A stretch of 64,000 bases of DNA from Cymbomonas tetramitiformis. Its lineage: Eukaryota; Chlorophyta; Pyramimonadophyceae; Pyramimonadales; Pyramimonadaceae. The stretch covers positions 16,831 through 80,830 of the forward strand of contig LGRX02034707.1 in the NCBI GenBank assembly GCA_001247695.2. Reading direction: 5' to 3'. The stretch's first letter is position 1. Each line of letters opens with the position of its first letter. Below are positions 23,500-35,308 of this stretch, piece by piece. Made by a program: the position numbers and the translations under genes. The notes beneath the pieces are model-generated. The model had not been told where the DNA came from, made no database searches, and saw nothing but the letters and a program-made list of their open reading frames with translations.

Positions 23500-24530
23500 A
23501 GGGATGTACCCAAGCTAAATCGACGGTATGGGGGCATAAATTTAACGGTTTGTCGTTACGAATCATCAATATAGTTAGCCAACATCATCATGAACACGGG
23601 AATATGCCGTCACAAGCATCCTGACAGGATATATATCATGTCAGGTGCATTCAAACCCATGCAAATCGCAACTTGGCTCCCAAAAACATTTTTCTAATTG
23701 TTTTTTACCACGGTTTGTTGCGACTCGCCTTTTTCACAGTCTCGCATATCTTAGGGGGCGGGGGATTCTTCACAAAGTGGAATACTTTTTAAGGTTTGTT
23801 ACACCACAATATCTTAATTAATTTATTTTCGTCATGTTCGGCGTACCCTAGATCCCCAAGCTTAACTGCTTACTTGCCGCACGGCACGAGGTACCTTATC
23901 GGGTATGGGGACGAGTCGACGCGAGCGGTTGAAGGTGACCTGTGATATCGATTATTATGACCAAAAATATTTGCCAGCTCATTCTTTGGCAATCGTATTT
24001 GCGATAACATGCATTGCACAGATAAATATGCTTTCGTTCAATAGATCGATGGGTGGGAGTCATCACACATGTCCGCGCGCATTTTTTCGAGGCGAAATCT
24101 AAAATCTGACACTGTTTTATGATGAGAAGTCTTGATGATGAAGTATGATAACTTGTGAGGTATGGGACCGACCCATGATAAAATAAGTGCTTTGAAGGGT
24201 CTATGTTAATGCCCTAATGAAACATCGACCAAATATGCAATTTTCATGTGCATAACCATGCATACAAATCGATGTACCCAAGCGATGTACCCAAGAATTT
24301 AGAACTTGAGAATTTCGTCTTTTCTGGAAAATCACCTAGGCAACCGCCCCCCAAAACCCATGTCTATGACACGAATACCGCCAATCATATGGTTCATACC
24401 CAAGATTGGTGTGTTATTGACAACCTATATCGGCCATATGGACACTTGAAATGTTTCGAGCTCGCCATGGCGTGCGGAACAAAGAGTGGCTTGGGTACAT
24501 CGTGATGTACCCAAGACCGGGTAGTGGACA
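23448..24530. mobile_element. Inverted-repeat element with TGTACCC-rich ends
   Basis: Left TGTCCACTACCCGGT and right ACCGGGTAGTGGACA are perfect 15-bp inverted repeats. ACTG is repeated outside (23,444-23,447 and 24,531-24,534). Sub-terminal GATGTACCCAAG units occur several times near both ends (23,480-23,516, 24,270-24,293 and 24,494-24,516). The CACTA core and sub-terminal repeats recall CACTA elements, but the 4-bp duplication does not fit their 3-bp rule. There is no transposase. Confidence 0.5.
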
Positions 24531-24866
24531 ACTGTGATCATGAGCGCTTCGAATCTTTCACCACCCGACTCACTGTTTCACTGTCACTATCACTATTAGG
24601 CCGACACTTGTCCATAGCAGATACTTAATATTTGCCTATTTGTTTGTTATACGTCATTCGGCGAGGGAAATTACTTATTTTCCTAACTATTTCTTGCTCC
24701 TATTGGTCACGAAATCGGCGTCCGAATTACTTAATAAAGATACTATTACTTTATTGGTCACGTGTGAGCCTGCTGAAGATATTTTGTTTCCATCAATTGT
24801 TTATAGATTACGACATTGCCCCTGAAATAATTAATTTTTGTTGAAATCAATAGTGTAATCACAGTA

Positions 24867-26194
24867 CGCGATTTTAGCGTAGGTCACATTGTACCTCAAT
24901 TTATTACATCTGAGGAAATCTATTACTGTACTCATCTTTGTGAGTTTAGACAGCATTGTACTGATTGCAACGCTTTTTCTGATGATTTATATATCACAGA
25001 TTATACCAAATGTGGTGATCAGTCCAGTGCAAAATTTTGTCACCGGAATGTACAGGGATTGTGAATGATTGCAATCCAGCCGGAGGAATAATCTCAGCAG
25101 CTGTTCTGTACTAATGAATTCATCGGAGTTATACTCATTTCGACGATTCGAAACCCATGTCATTTGTAGTGATGCCAACGCACATGAATATATAGGGGTT
25201 TCCTCAGAATGCTTTTATGTGATGTCAACATATTAGGAACAATTCACTTGCATCCAGGACGAAGGAGTTACGCCTGGAAGGTTTTGCATGGTGGTCACCC
25301 AACAGTTATCAGTTGTTATTCGGGTGCCACATTCTGCCTTCAGTACTGGGACTATATCAACCAGTCCTACAGCGATGCACCTGTCCTTCCCACTCTTATG
25401 TATGGCTATAGTGCCAAAGTGTATCAGGTGGGATATATATATACATTATATAACTATCATCTTCTGATTCAAAGATATGCAATTAAGCATGGTATCAGGT
25501 TATATGTTATATATATAGTTAAGCATTCCGCCCTTACTCGAGAATGTAAATGCTGAGCAATAGTCAACTTATAGTCATTGGGATGTAGTTTCCCATCCGA
25601 GTTTACACTTTATTGGTGACGGTGGGTTTAACGTTGTACAGATTTCAACGTTACTTGTGGATGCAGTGGTTTTATCAAAAGCAATCCATCAGAAATCACC
25701 ACGTATCGGAATATAAAATGGATGTGTGTGTGAGAGAGAGATATATATATATCTATATATTGTACATGTATTATATTTGTACATTGATATAATGAGGTGA
25801 AGTATATATATGGTTCCACCTTCTTCCCCCCTCAAGGAAGTGTGAATTCCATAGGCAGTTGTCAAGTGCCTATTACCTCATTAAGCAGCATGCAATCCTT
25901 ATAGGAAGCAGCTGTACAATTATCGGGTTGTTGCCCTACAGTTATTGGGTTGTTGCCCGAAATATTGGTCATGAATGTGCTGATTTCAGCATGACCAAAA
26001 TGCCAAATATAGTGTGGTTCACTAGTATTCAGTGGCATTTTAGGGTGTTACGGGTTATTGTGACCCTCATCACCTGCAGTGACCTTAGGGTGTTACATGG
26101 TATCGGTAACACCTAATTATATCAAATTTGAGCAGTGTGAACGTTTCCTGAAGGAATAAAGCAAAACTGCATTCAGCATGTCACTGTTTACCAC
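24867..26194. other. AT-rich stretch, no gene
   Basis: Contains a compound microsatellite (GTGTGTGTGAGAGAGA then TA repeats, 25,725-25,762), an inverse polypurine-like tract (25,825-25,841) and the doubled motif ATTGGGTTGTTGCCC (25,920-25,960) of the chromovirus 3' UTR family. Confidence 0.35.
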
Positions 26195-26599
26195 GTGATA
26201 CTTGAGATGTATGGTGGTGCATCCCGCACCTACGGTTGTGGCAAGCCGCCATGGGGCTTCCCCGCACACGCGGGCCCATGGGGATTTCATTACTTTGTCT
26301 CTCTCTTTCTTTTGATCTCGATCATGGGAGTGGGAGCTGCCGCCTACACGGCGGCCAATGACATCGACTCTGTGCAGGTATCGGGTCGGGCTGCACCGCA
26401 GCCTGTGCTGTGCAGGGGAGACTTATGCATCTACCCCGGTATATCCGAGCTGGACCCCGTCACTCTGGATGCAGTACTGCACTCCCTGGGTGCTGCGACG
26501 GTGGTTCACCGGCCGCCTGACCCACTGGAGAGCAGTGCTGCAAGCTACTACCGTGGGCATTGTGGTGACGGTGCACCTCTGGACTTTGACCCCGAGTAG
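26195..26599 (+). CDS. Short frame, possibly C-terminal remnant related to the gag-only elements
   Basis: 134 codons with a hydrophobic segment (HYFVSLFLLISIMGVGAAAY) followed by an acidic/polar tail with YPGISELDPVTLDAVLHSLG, ending in APLDFDPE. The 743-codon gag-only frame at 32.7 kb also has a hydrophobic segment in its C-terminal third, followed by a Pro/Asp-rich tail. The downstream sequence shows the same hairpin (CACCAC..GTGGTG) before TGCTG seen at the 3' LTR of those elements. There is no convincing sequence identity, so the relation is tentative. No known function. Confidence 0.3.
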   Translation: MILEMYGGASRTYGCGKPPWGFPAHAGPWGFHYFVSLFLLISIMGVGAAAYTAANDIDSVQVSGRAAPQPVLCRGDLCIYPGISELDPVTLDAVLHSLGAATVVHRPPDPLESSAASYYRGHCGDGAPLDFDPE

Positions 26600-27976
26600 C
26601 TTTCCTTCTGGCTCTGGCAGTGCACCACTCTGGTGGTGTGCTGAGATGTGCTTTGACCTCAACATGGTCTTCAATTTGGTTTATGCTTTTCTTTGACATC
26701 TACAATCTTCAATCTGGTTTGCTTACACAGTGCCTTTCAGTTGTTTAGCGGGAGCTACCTGCCCGTAGGTTTCTGCACTTGTGCTAGCTAGAGGGTTCCA
26801 ATTTGTGTACCAGAATAGCACAGTTGGATTAGCAGTTAGGTTTGTCGCCCTAGCTCCTACCCTAACTTATCTTGACATCTCTGACTTACCTGTCAGTCAC
26901 CACCCACAGTGCTGGGGTGGTGTGCTGAAATCTGTATAGGCAGCCCTGACCGGGAGTCCCGGTGCAGGCCCCTATGACAGATTCCTAGGTAGCCAACACT
27001 GGACCTGTGACTGATCCGTAAGCCCGTGCTGTGACACATCAAGGTGTCACAGGTAGCTAGGACCGAGACCGTTCCGACTCCGTGACCGTTCCGGGTATAT
27101 CTAGCTTAGGGTTTATTTCTTATACGAGTTTATCTATATTGGTTCACTGACTGTCTGATATCTTGAACCGGGATATTCCAGTAATTGGTATAATACACAT
27201 ATCACTGCGCAGCATCAATGTTCATCTGATGTAAAATTGTGCGTCCGACTGCAAATATTGTATGTACATCTGCGAGTATTGAACGAACATCGTGATTGCA
27301 TGCTATGTACGCGCGTAACACATATTGTATGTAGCGCTGCATGTAGATGCACCACGGATCATGCGCCCTCAAATCGTGCGTCCCCTGCATAAGATGAAAT
27401 CATAGCAGGTGCGCATCGCACTGACGAGCTAAAATCATCGTACGTGCGCGTCGTGATGAACGATTCGTGCGGATCATTTGCAAATAGCGAAATCATCATA
27501 TGTGTGCGTTGCACTGAACGATTCGTGCGGATTATTAGCGAACATCACTGTCGCCAATTCATTTCATATAGTATGTCGCTGTCGCCGGTGTATGTCGCAT
27601 GGTATGAATGCGATCGCGCGAATAACGAAATTTCGTGCGTCCTGTCGCAGTTGATGTGAATCATACATACCGATGATCATTTTTCGTTCGCGCGCCTGTA
27701 TCTCGCATACCATGCCAACCCTGCGAAATGTTGACAGCATGCATGTGCGATCCGTACGCCGTGCGCACACCTTGTCGCTGTTTATTTGCTGATGATATTG
27801 CTGGGAATGAAATTAGTTGTGAATGTGTTCGCGCTGATGATATTTATTGCGCACTTCGTTTGCTGACGATGTTGCAGCGAATGCTGTTGTACGCTTGTAG
27901 ATATTCGATATATTATGTATACGTGCGAGCTATGTCGCCGATATGTATGCGCGAAACCTGTCACACCCACAGTATA
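26600..27976. other. Unassigned stretch before gag-only element 1
   Basis: Two hairpins of the form CACCAC..GTGGTG followed by TGCTGA (26,625-26,645 and 26,899-26,925) may mark an old LTR border. 27,190-27,980 is rich in short GTGCGCG/GTGCGT words without clear periodicity. No gene. Confidence 0.3.
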
Positions 27977-27981
27977 CAAAA

Positions 27982-28225
27982 TGCTGGACTTCGGGTTTAG
28001 GCTTAGTTATTATGGGCTCTGACTAGCCCCTAGCCTGACCCTGCTTCCGTATCGTGTCCGTGACATCCTAGCACTGTACTGTACAATAGTACAGTACAGT
28101 AGTACAGTCTTTGTTTCACTGTCCGGGTTTCCGAGAAGCATAAAGCCTCGGCCGGACACTAGTTATGGATTATCTGTTTGATCTGTAGCGAGCTTAGCCG
28201 GACAGTAGTATCTGTCTTTCTCGCA
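27982..28225 (+). repeat. 5' LTR of gag-only element 1
   Basis: 244 bp, TG..CA ends, with a GTACAGTACAGTAGTACAG-like palindromic core. Near-identical to the other three LTRs of this family at 31,368, 32,024 and 35,066. Confidence 0.9.
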
Positions 28226-28243
28226 GGTTATGGCCCGCACCGG
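28226..28243 (+). promoter_or_regulatory. Primer binding site, half-tRNA initiator Met type
   Basis: GGTTATGGCCCGCACCGG directly follows the LTR. From established knowledge, copia-type elements prime from the anticodon region of initiator tRNA-Met, with a binding site starting GGTTATGGGCCC. This site matches that form rather than the usual TGG tRNA 3'-end type. Confidence 0.55.
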
Positions 28244-28659
28244 CTTTCCGGTGATTCTGATGGCACAGCGCCTTGCTGTTGCCATGTTCGGCTAAGTAGG
28301 ACGTAGGAGGGGTTGAGCGCCCACTTGGGCGGTGGTGTATCATTCTCGCGGTATGGCCTTTTGACATGGCAGTGATGGCGGCACGCGTTGTGCTCGCCTT
28401 CGCTGCGCAGGAGATCAGTTTGTGACGGATTGTTTTTATTTTACGGCAGTATCGTCGCAGCGAGAGTTGATCTGCATCGTGCGCCACTGGCCCTGGCGAG
28501 GACGCTCCACACGTTGTGAATTTTGGCCGCTCTCGATCTTCCGCTTACGACCTGTAATTTTCAGTCTGTTCTGCTGAGACTTCTACGAAGTATCTGGCCG
28601 CTGTGACAGTTCTTACTCCATCGCCCTGCTTAGCTCGACCTTTCCCCTGTCTCTCTATC

Positions 28660-31090
28660 ATGATTACCACAGCAAATAGGATGACGCGGTCTCGCGTCCG
28701 TAGATTAGAGACGATTTTTGATGATGTGGGTGCGCAGCACGCTGCGACACCACACACCCCGCAGCTGCCAGCTCCGACCACCGCAGCTGCGAGGGAGATT
28801 CTCGACAAATGTCAACAGGTTGCTCGCGACAATTTTGACAGAAAGGTTGCGAAAATCGTTGCTACGAAAATTCTCGGGGACAAATCGGACCGCTTCGCTG
28901 GTACGAGTCCGACGCAGTCGACATTTTTTCACAGATCATGCATGAGCTTCGAGCACAGTTTCTTCTCCAGTCGCAGGCATTTGCTCCCCTCTTTGACCTG
29001 ACTGACATGACTGTTGCGGCTAGGCATGAGGGCAACGAGTTGCTGCTTTCGGCTCTGACGTTTCTGGCTCGCCCTGGCTCGCCTGCTCGTGACTGGCTTG
29101 AGGCCTCTGGGTCTGACGTTCCTGGAGATGGCAAGCGTGCTGCCCTTGAGGTGGTACGCATGCTCCAGGAACGCTCAGAGCCCTTTGACTCTTTTGAGTC
29201 GCTGCTGGCGGTTCGCATCCCCAGCAGCGAAGATCCTGACCGTGGCATCCGTGAGTTCAATGGCCTGTTGCGGGACGTTCAGCGTTCCCACAACTTGCCA
29301 GAGGACGCGGTGAAGCGGCAGTTTCTAAAGGCTCTCGGCAATTCGGCGTTGTATCGTGACTTGGCTAACTCTCTGGCTCGAGCTGACCAGCGGCAGGGCG
29401 TGTCTCTTTTGACTATTCAGGCTCGTGTGCGGGAGCAGTTCCGCCACGGCCTGAAAGTCTCTGACGCCCGTGTTTCTGCTCTGTCATTCGGCGATGGCGC
29501 GTCTGACCTGGCTGCGGCGTTGTCCAGTCTGCAGAAGCAGCTGGAGCGCATGCAGCAGGACATTCGTGACCTGAAGCGGCAGAAGCGGGAAGTGGCACCG
29601 CCTGCGGGCAAGCACCTTACCCGCTCTGCTGCTAAGCATCATCGTGCTGGTGTTAAGCCACTTGGCACCGCTCCTCCTGTCTCATTTGACAAGAAGAGCG
29701 GTGCCTTCGTGCCCCACTGCAGAAATGCGGAGTGTGCACAAAGTGGTTTGAAGCCAGGGAAGATATCTTCCGTTGAGCTGGTACGGCCCCAAATCAAAAA
29801 TTCTTTCGGCCCGCCTTCGGCCCGCCCGGTCCGAACTACAAAATGCCCGCCGCAGGCGCGAAAATTTTAATCTTAAGTATGGGAAAATGCAAAAATCGCA
29901 AAATTTTCATCAAATTTTTAGAAATTTGCGCCAAATTGGTTCGGCCCCAAAGCAATTTCTCTTTCGGTCCCTCTTCGGCCCGGGCCTCATTTTGGCGACT
30001 CAGTTCGGCCCGGGGCCGGCCAATCGGGGTAAGATATCTTCCCTGTTTGAAGCACTGGCATGCTGAATGCCCCAACGGCGGTCCTCACTCTGCCCACTAT
30101 TGTGGTGCAGTTGAGGACTATGAGACTGACTGCCTGGCTGTTCGTTTCCAGCGGTTCTATGACGCTGGGGATGAACATGCCTTCGAGTCGCTCTGCACGA
30201 TGGAGGGTCGCCCAGAGGTGTGCGAGCTGTCGGCACATTCTTTTGTGACGGCTGAGCCCACATCTCTGCGGCACTTTCAGGATGCGGCGGCTTCCGCTCA
30301 GGATGCGGCGGCTGACGATGACGGCATGGCTCAGTTTGGTCTGGCCACATTCCACTCGGGTGCACGGGGCTCGATTCCGCCACCGCCTGCGGTTCGGCAT
30401 CCCTCTGCACTCGTGGCTGGTGGTGTGCCTGCGGCTCATGACCCGCCAGTGGTTATCCCTGGCTCTCTCGGCTTGCCTGGCTCTGTCCCGTCACTCCAGC
30501 TTGGCGACTCTGCACCGGCTCCGCTGTTTGCTGGCATGAGGATTGAGACTTCTGACATTGGCTCTGAAGTCTCTGACAATGACCAAGACTCTGACAATGA
30601 CTCTGACGGCGGGCGGCAAGTGGCTTTTGGCTCCTTCGGCACTCTTTGGCATGGCTCTGACTCTGACCTTGCTGACGGGGGAGCATCGACAGTAGGCAGT
30701 CTGACTCCGGTGTGCCGTCCGCGGACTCCGCCGAGCTTTCTCCGATGTGCGTTGATGTCTTCGGTGCTTTGTTGTTCTCTGCTGGCTGGCGCTACGGCAT
30801 CTCTGGTTGCCGTGGGCGGTGGTGACAGGGGCCTGGTCGAGCCCGGAGTCACCGTCTGTCGGTTTACTGGAGATCTCTCTGCTTCGATTCCACCACTTGG
30901 TGCTGCAGGCATCCGTGATTGGCCGCCAGATGATGGGGTTCTTCTGTGTTCCTCTTCAATGCTCAAACCGCCGTGGGGTCCTGCTTATTTAAGGGCTTCG
31001 GTGCTCTTGGAGTCCTTTACAGTCTTCCATTACCTTGCTTTCAGCTACGGATCCACCTTACCCACTTGGGTCTGGTGGTGCTCAATTTGA
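28660..31090 (+). pseudogene. gag: Gag-like protein of copy 1, frameshifted and interrupted
   Basis: From ATG 28,660 (MITTANRMTRSRVRRLETIF) the frame follows the 743-codon frame of copy 2. A one-base deletion near 28,905 moves the rest (MHELRAQFLLQSQAFAP onward) into another frame. At 29,754 a hAT-type element splits the Cys/His region (CRNAECAQSGLK ... HWHAECPNGG). Beyond 30,053 the frame continues through PEVCELSAHSF and the hydrophobic segment to 31,090, with a C-terminus that differs from copy 2 by a frame change. Domains are as described for copy 2. Confidence 0.85.
29755..30045. mobile_element. hAT-type MITE inside gag-only element 1
   Basis: 291 bp with inverted ends CAGGGAAGATATCTTCC and GGTAAGATATCTTCCCTG, flanked by the 8-bp duplication TTTGAAGC (29,747-29,754 and 30,046-30,053). 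The uninterrupted site (one TTTAAAGC) is present in copy 2 at about 33,795. Eight-bp target duplications and CAGGG ends are hAT hallmarks. There is no coding capacity; the interior has repeated TTCGGCCC words. Confidence 0.9.
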
Positions 31091-31367
31091 AACAGACAGC
31101 TTACAATTCACTTCGGGATTCAACTGTGCTTACATCCCGACCGCTGAACTCAGCCCTGCTGACCAGCCTCAAAGTGGCTGAGTTTACTTCAATTGTCCTG
31201 GCAGCTTGATTAGCTTTAGCCCAGTAGTGGGATGACCGGGTCAAGACCCCGGCACCCAGCTAGAAGTGATCGGTTTCCACCGAAGTGAATGTTAGGTGTT
31301 TGTTTGTTATCTCGTGGCTGTATTATACTGTACCTGCTTTGCTAGGCAGTCACACCCACGGGTGGTG

Positions 31368-31609
31368 TGCTGGACTTCGGGTTTAGGCTTAGTTATTATG
31401 GGCTCTGACTAGCCCCTAGCCTGACCCTGCTTCCGTATCGTGTCCGTGACATCCTAGCCACTGTACTGTACAATAGTACAGTACAGTAGTACAGTCTTGC
31501 TTCACTGTCTGGGTTTCCGAGAGCAGAAAGCCTCGGCCAGACACTGTTTATGGATCATCAGTTTGATTCTCAGCGAGCTTAGCCGGACAGCGGATCTGTC
31601 TTTCTCGCA
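31368..31609 (+). repeat. 3' LTR of gag-only element 1
   Basis: 242 bp, TG..CA. It is preceded by the hairpin CACCCACGGGTGGTG instead of a clear polypurine tract. Confidence 0.9.
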
Positions 31610-31687
31610 CAAAATCTATATACAAATATATCGTCTGCTGCACAAACACTTATGTCCTCGTTCTTTGCTTGAGCGGAGAATAACCAC

Positions 31688-32023
31688 TGTCAAGGTTGGA
31701 TATCAACCTTAAAGACTATGCGGCTGCTATTGAACTGTAGCAAGCTCGCAACAATACTTGGTGGGGATGAGTGCAACGCTCTGGTGTCCAGAAGTGTCTG
31801 CTTGAGCGCAATGCTCCTCATATACCTCAATGCCCTCACGCTTCATAAGCGTTACCACCATCGGGTTGTGAACCCGAGAGCATTGGGTGAACTAACCGTA
31901 TCGGCTGGTCGAAATAGCCATTTGATACTCGCATGCTCTTCAGTTCATGCTTGAAGCGAAGACGCGTCCTCTCAGAACAGTTCGTTCTTCAAGAACTTGT
32001 CTTGCTTCGCCATCGAGATGCCG
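31688..32023 (-). repeat. Chromovirus B 5' LTR, first part
   Basis: Matches 17,047-17,382 almost base for base (TGTCAAGGTTGG to CATCGAGATGCCG). It is interrupted after TGCCG by gag-only element 2 and resumes at 35,314. The plus-strand bases before it, GAGAATAACCAC, give a candidate primer site TGGTTATTCTCCGCTC on the minus strand, one base from the LTR. Confidence 0.85.
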
Positions 32024-35000
32024 TGCTGGACTTCGGGTTTAGGCTTAGTTATTATGGGCTCTGACTAGCCCCTAGCCTGACCCTGCTTCCGTCTCGTGTC
32101 CGTGACATCCTAGCACTGTACTGTACAGTAGTACAGTACAGTAGTACAGTCATCGTTTCACTGTCTGGGTTTCCGAGAGCATAAAGCTTCGGCCAGACAC
32201 AAGTTATATGATTATCAGTTTGTTTCCTAGCGAGCTTAGCCGGACAGCGTATCTGTCTTCCTCGCAGGTTATAGGCCGCACCGGCTTTCCGGTGATTCTG
32301 ATGATGGCACAGCGCCTTGCTGTTGCCATGTTCGGCTAAGTAGGACGTAGGAGGGGCTGAGCGCCCACTTGGGCGGTGGTGTATTATTCTCGCGGTATGG
32401 CCTTTTAGCTTGGCAGTGATGGCGGCACGCCTTGTGCTCGCCTTCGCTGCGCAGGAGATCAGCAATTTGTGACGGATTATTTTTTTTGCAGCAGTATCGT
32501 CGCGACGAGAGTTGATTTGCTACGTGCGCCACTAGCTCTGGCGAGGTCGCTCCACACGCTGCGGATTTTGGCCGCTCTCATGCTTACGCTCACGACCTGT
32601 GAGTTTTGATCTTGTTCTGCTGAGGCTTCTACAGGTTGTCTGGCCGCTGTGCGGAATCTTATGCCACCACCCTCGCTTGCTCAGCTCTTCCGTAGTCTAT
32701 CCATCATGGTTGCTACAGCAAATAGAATGACGCGGTCTCGCGTCCGTAGATTAGAAACGATTTTTGATGATGTGGGTGCACAGCACTCAGCGACACCGCA
32801 GACACCGCAGCTGCCAGCTCCGACCACCGCAGCTGCGAGAGAGGTTCTTGAGAAATGTCAGCAGCTAGCTCGCGAAAATTTTGACAGGAAGGTTGCAAAA
32901 GTCGTTGCCGCGAAAATTCTCGGAGACAAATCGGACCGCTTCGCTGGCACAGAGACCGACGCCGTGGACATTTTTTCACAGCTTATGCATGAGCTTCGCG
33001 CACAGTTTCTACTCCAGTCACAGGCATTTGCTCCCCTGTTTGACTTGGCCAACATGACTGTTGAGGCTAGGCATGAGGCCAATGAATTGCTGCTTTCGGC
33101 TCTGACGTTTCTGGCTCGCCCTGGCTCGCCTGCTCGTGACTGGCTTGAGGCCTCTGGGTCTGACGTTCCTGGAGATGGCAAGCGTGCTGCCCTTGAGGTG
33201 GTACGCATGCTCCAGGAACGCTCAGAGCCCTTTGACTCTTTTGAGTCGCTGCTGGCGGTTCGCATCCCCAGCAGCGAAGATCCTGACCGTGGCATCCGTG
33301 AGTTCAATGGCCTGTTGCGGGACGTTCAGCGTTCCCACAACTTGCCAGAGGACGCGGTGAAGCGGCAGTTTCTCAAGGCTCTCGGCAATTCGGCTTTGTA
33401 CCGTGATTTGGCTAATTCCTTGGCTCGGGCTGACCAGCGGCAGGGCGTGTCTCTTTTGACTATTCAGGCTCGTGTGCGGGAGCAGTTCCGCCACGGCCTG
33501 AAAGTCTCTGACGCCCCTATATCTGCTCTGTCATTCGGCGATGGCGCGTCTGACCTGGCTGCGGCGTTGTCCAGTCTGCAGAAGCAGCTGGAGCGCATGC
33601 AACAGGACATTCGTGACTTGAAGCGGCAGAGGCGGGAAGGGCCTCCGCCTGCGGGCAAGCACCTTACCCGCTCTGCTGCTAAGCATCATCGTGCTGGTGT
33701 TAAACCGCTTCGCACCGCTCCTCATGTCTCATTTGACAAGAAGAGCGGTGCCTTCGTGCCCCACTGCCAGAATGCGGTGTGTGCACAAAGTGGTTTAAAG
33801 CACTGGCATGCTGAATGCCCCAACGGCGGTCTTCACTCTGCCCACTATTGTGGTGCGGTTGAAGACTACGAGACTGACTGCTTGGCTGTTCGTTTCCAGC
33901 GTTTCTATGACGCGGGGGATGAGCACGCTTTTGAGTCGCTCTGCACGATGGAGGGTCGCCCAGAGGTGTGCGAGCTGTCGGCGCATTCCTTTGTGCCGGC
34001 TGAGCCCACATCTCTGAAGCACTTTCAGGATGCGGCGGCTTCCGCTCAGGATGCGGCAGCTGGCGATGACGGCGAGGCTCACTTTCCTCTAGCCACGTTC
34101 CACTCGGGTGCACGGGGTTCGATTCCGCCACCGCCTGCGGTTCGGGATCCCTCTGCACTCGTGGCTGGTGGTGTGCCTACGGCTCATGACCCACCAGTGG
34201 CTGTCCCTGGCTCTCTCGGCTTGCCTGGTTCTGTCCCATCGCTCTGGCTTGGCGACTCTGCACCGGCTCCGCTGTTTGCTGGCATGACGATTGAGACTTC
34301 TGACATTGGCTCTGAAGTCTCTGACAACGACCAAGGCTCTGACAATGACTCCGACGGCGGGCAGCAAGTGGCTTTTGACTCCTTCGGCACTCTTGAGCAT
34401 GACTCTGACAGGGGAGCATCGCCGCTAGCAGCTCAGATGTACCGTCCGCGGGCGCCGCCGAGTTTTCTCCGGTGTGCGTTGATGTCCTCGATGCTCTGTT
34501 GTTCTCTGTTGGCCAGTGCTACGGCATCTTTGGTTGCCGTGGGCGGTGGTGACAGGGGCCTGGTTGAGCCCGGAGTCACCGTCCATCGGTCTACTGGGGG
34601 TGTCTTTGCTTCGGATCCGCCACTTGGCTCTCTGGACGTCCGTGATTGGCCGCCTGACGATCGAGTTCTTTCATCTCTTTCTTCAATGCTCAAGCCGCCA
34701 TGGGATTCTGCTTATCTCAATTCTTCAGTTGCTTTACTTTCAGCTGTGGATCCACCTTGCCCACTTGGGCCTGGTGGTGCTCAATCGGTGACAGACACCT
34801 TACAATTCACTTCAGGATTCTTATTTACTTTGCATCCGACCGCTGAACTCAGCCCCGCTGACCAGCCTCAAGGTGGCTGAGTTTCTTGGCGTTTATCCTG
34901 GTAGCTTGATTAGCTTTAGCCCAGTAGTGGGATGACCGGGTCAAGACCCCGGCACCCAGCTAGAAGTGATCGGTTTCCACCGAGTTGCACGTAGGTGTTT

Positions 35001-35308
35001 GTTTATTATCACGTGGCTGTATACCCTGTACCTGCCTTGCTAGGTAGTCACACCCACGGGTGGTGTGCTGGACTTCGGGTTTAGGCTTAGTTATTATGGG
35101 CTCTGACTAGCCCCTAGCCTGACCCTGCTTCCGTCTCGTGTCCGTGACATCCTAGCACTGTACAGTACAGTAGTACAGTACAGTAGTACAGTCATCGTCT
35201 CACTGTCTGGGTTTCCGAGAGCATAAAGCTTCGGCCAGACACAAGTTATATGATGATCAGTTTGTTCCCGAGCGAGCTTAGCCGGACAGCGTATCTGTCT
35301 TCCTCGCA
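32024..35308 (+). mobile_element. Gag-only LTR retrotransposon, copy 2, intact frame (TSD TGCCG)
   Basis: 3,285 bp. LTRs at 32,024-32,266 and 35,066-35,308 are 243 bp each, with only about five differences between them. TGCCG lies at 32,019-32,023 and 35,309-35,313. One open frame codes a gag-like protein; there is no pol. The insertion splits the 5' LTR of chromovirus B. LTR-flanked elements with only a gag frame are known from plants as TR-GAG elements; this copy has that organisation. Confidence 0.92.

Larger units (their letters stand above)
22497..24864. mobile_element. TA-flanked inverted-repeat element (Tc1/mariner-like ends)
   Basis: Left end CTGTGCTTACACTATTGATT and right end (reverse complement) CTGTGATTACACTATTGATT form a 25-bp inverted repeat with two mismatches. 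TA lies directly outside both ends (22,495-22,496 and 24,865-24,866). TA targets are typical of Tc1/mariner elements. The interior has one 206-codon frame of unknown function and a second inverted-repeat element. No DDE transposase is visible. Confidence 0.45.
27982..31609 (+). mobile_element. Gag-only LTR retrotransposon, copy 1 (TSD CAAAA)
   Basis: LTRs at 27,982-28,225 and 31,368-31,609 both start TGCTGGACTTCGGG and end CTCGCA. CAAAA is repeated outside (27,977-27,981 and 31,610-31,614). The interior carries one gag-like frame and nothing resembling protease, RT, RNase H or integrase. The frame is broken by a one-base deletion near 28,905 and by a 291-bp inserted element. It lies 78 bp inside the 5' LTR boundary of chromovirus B. 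Confidence 0.9.
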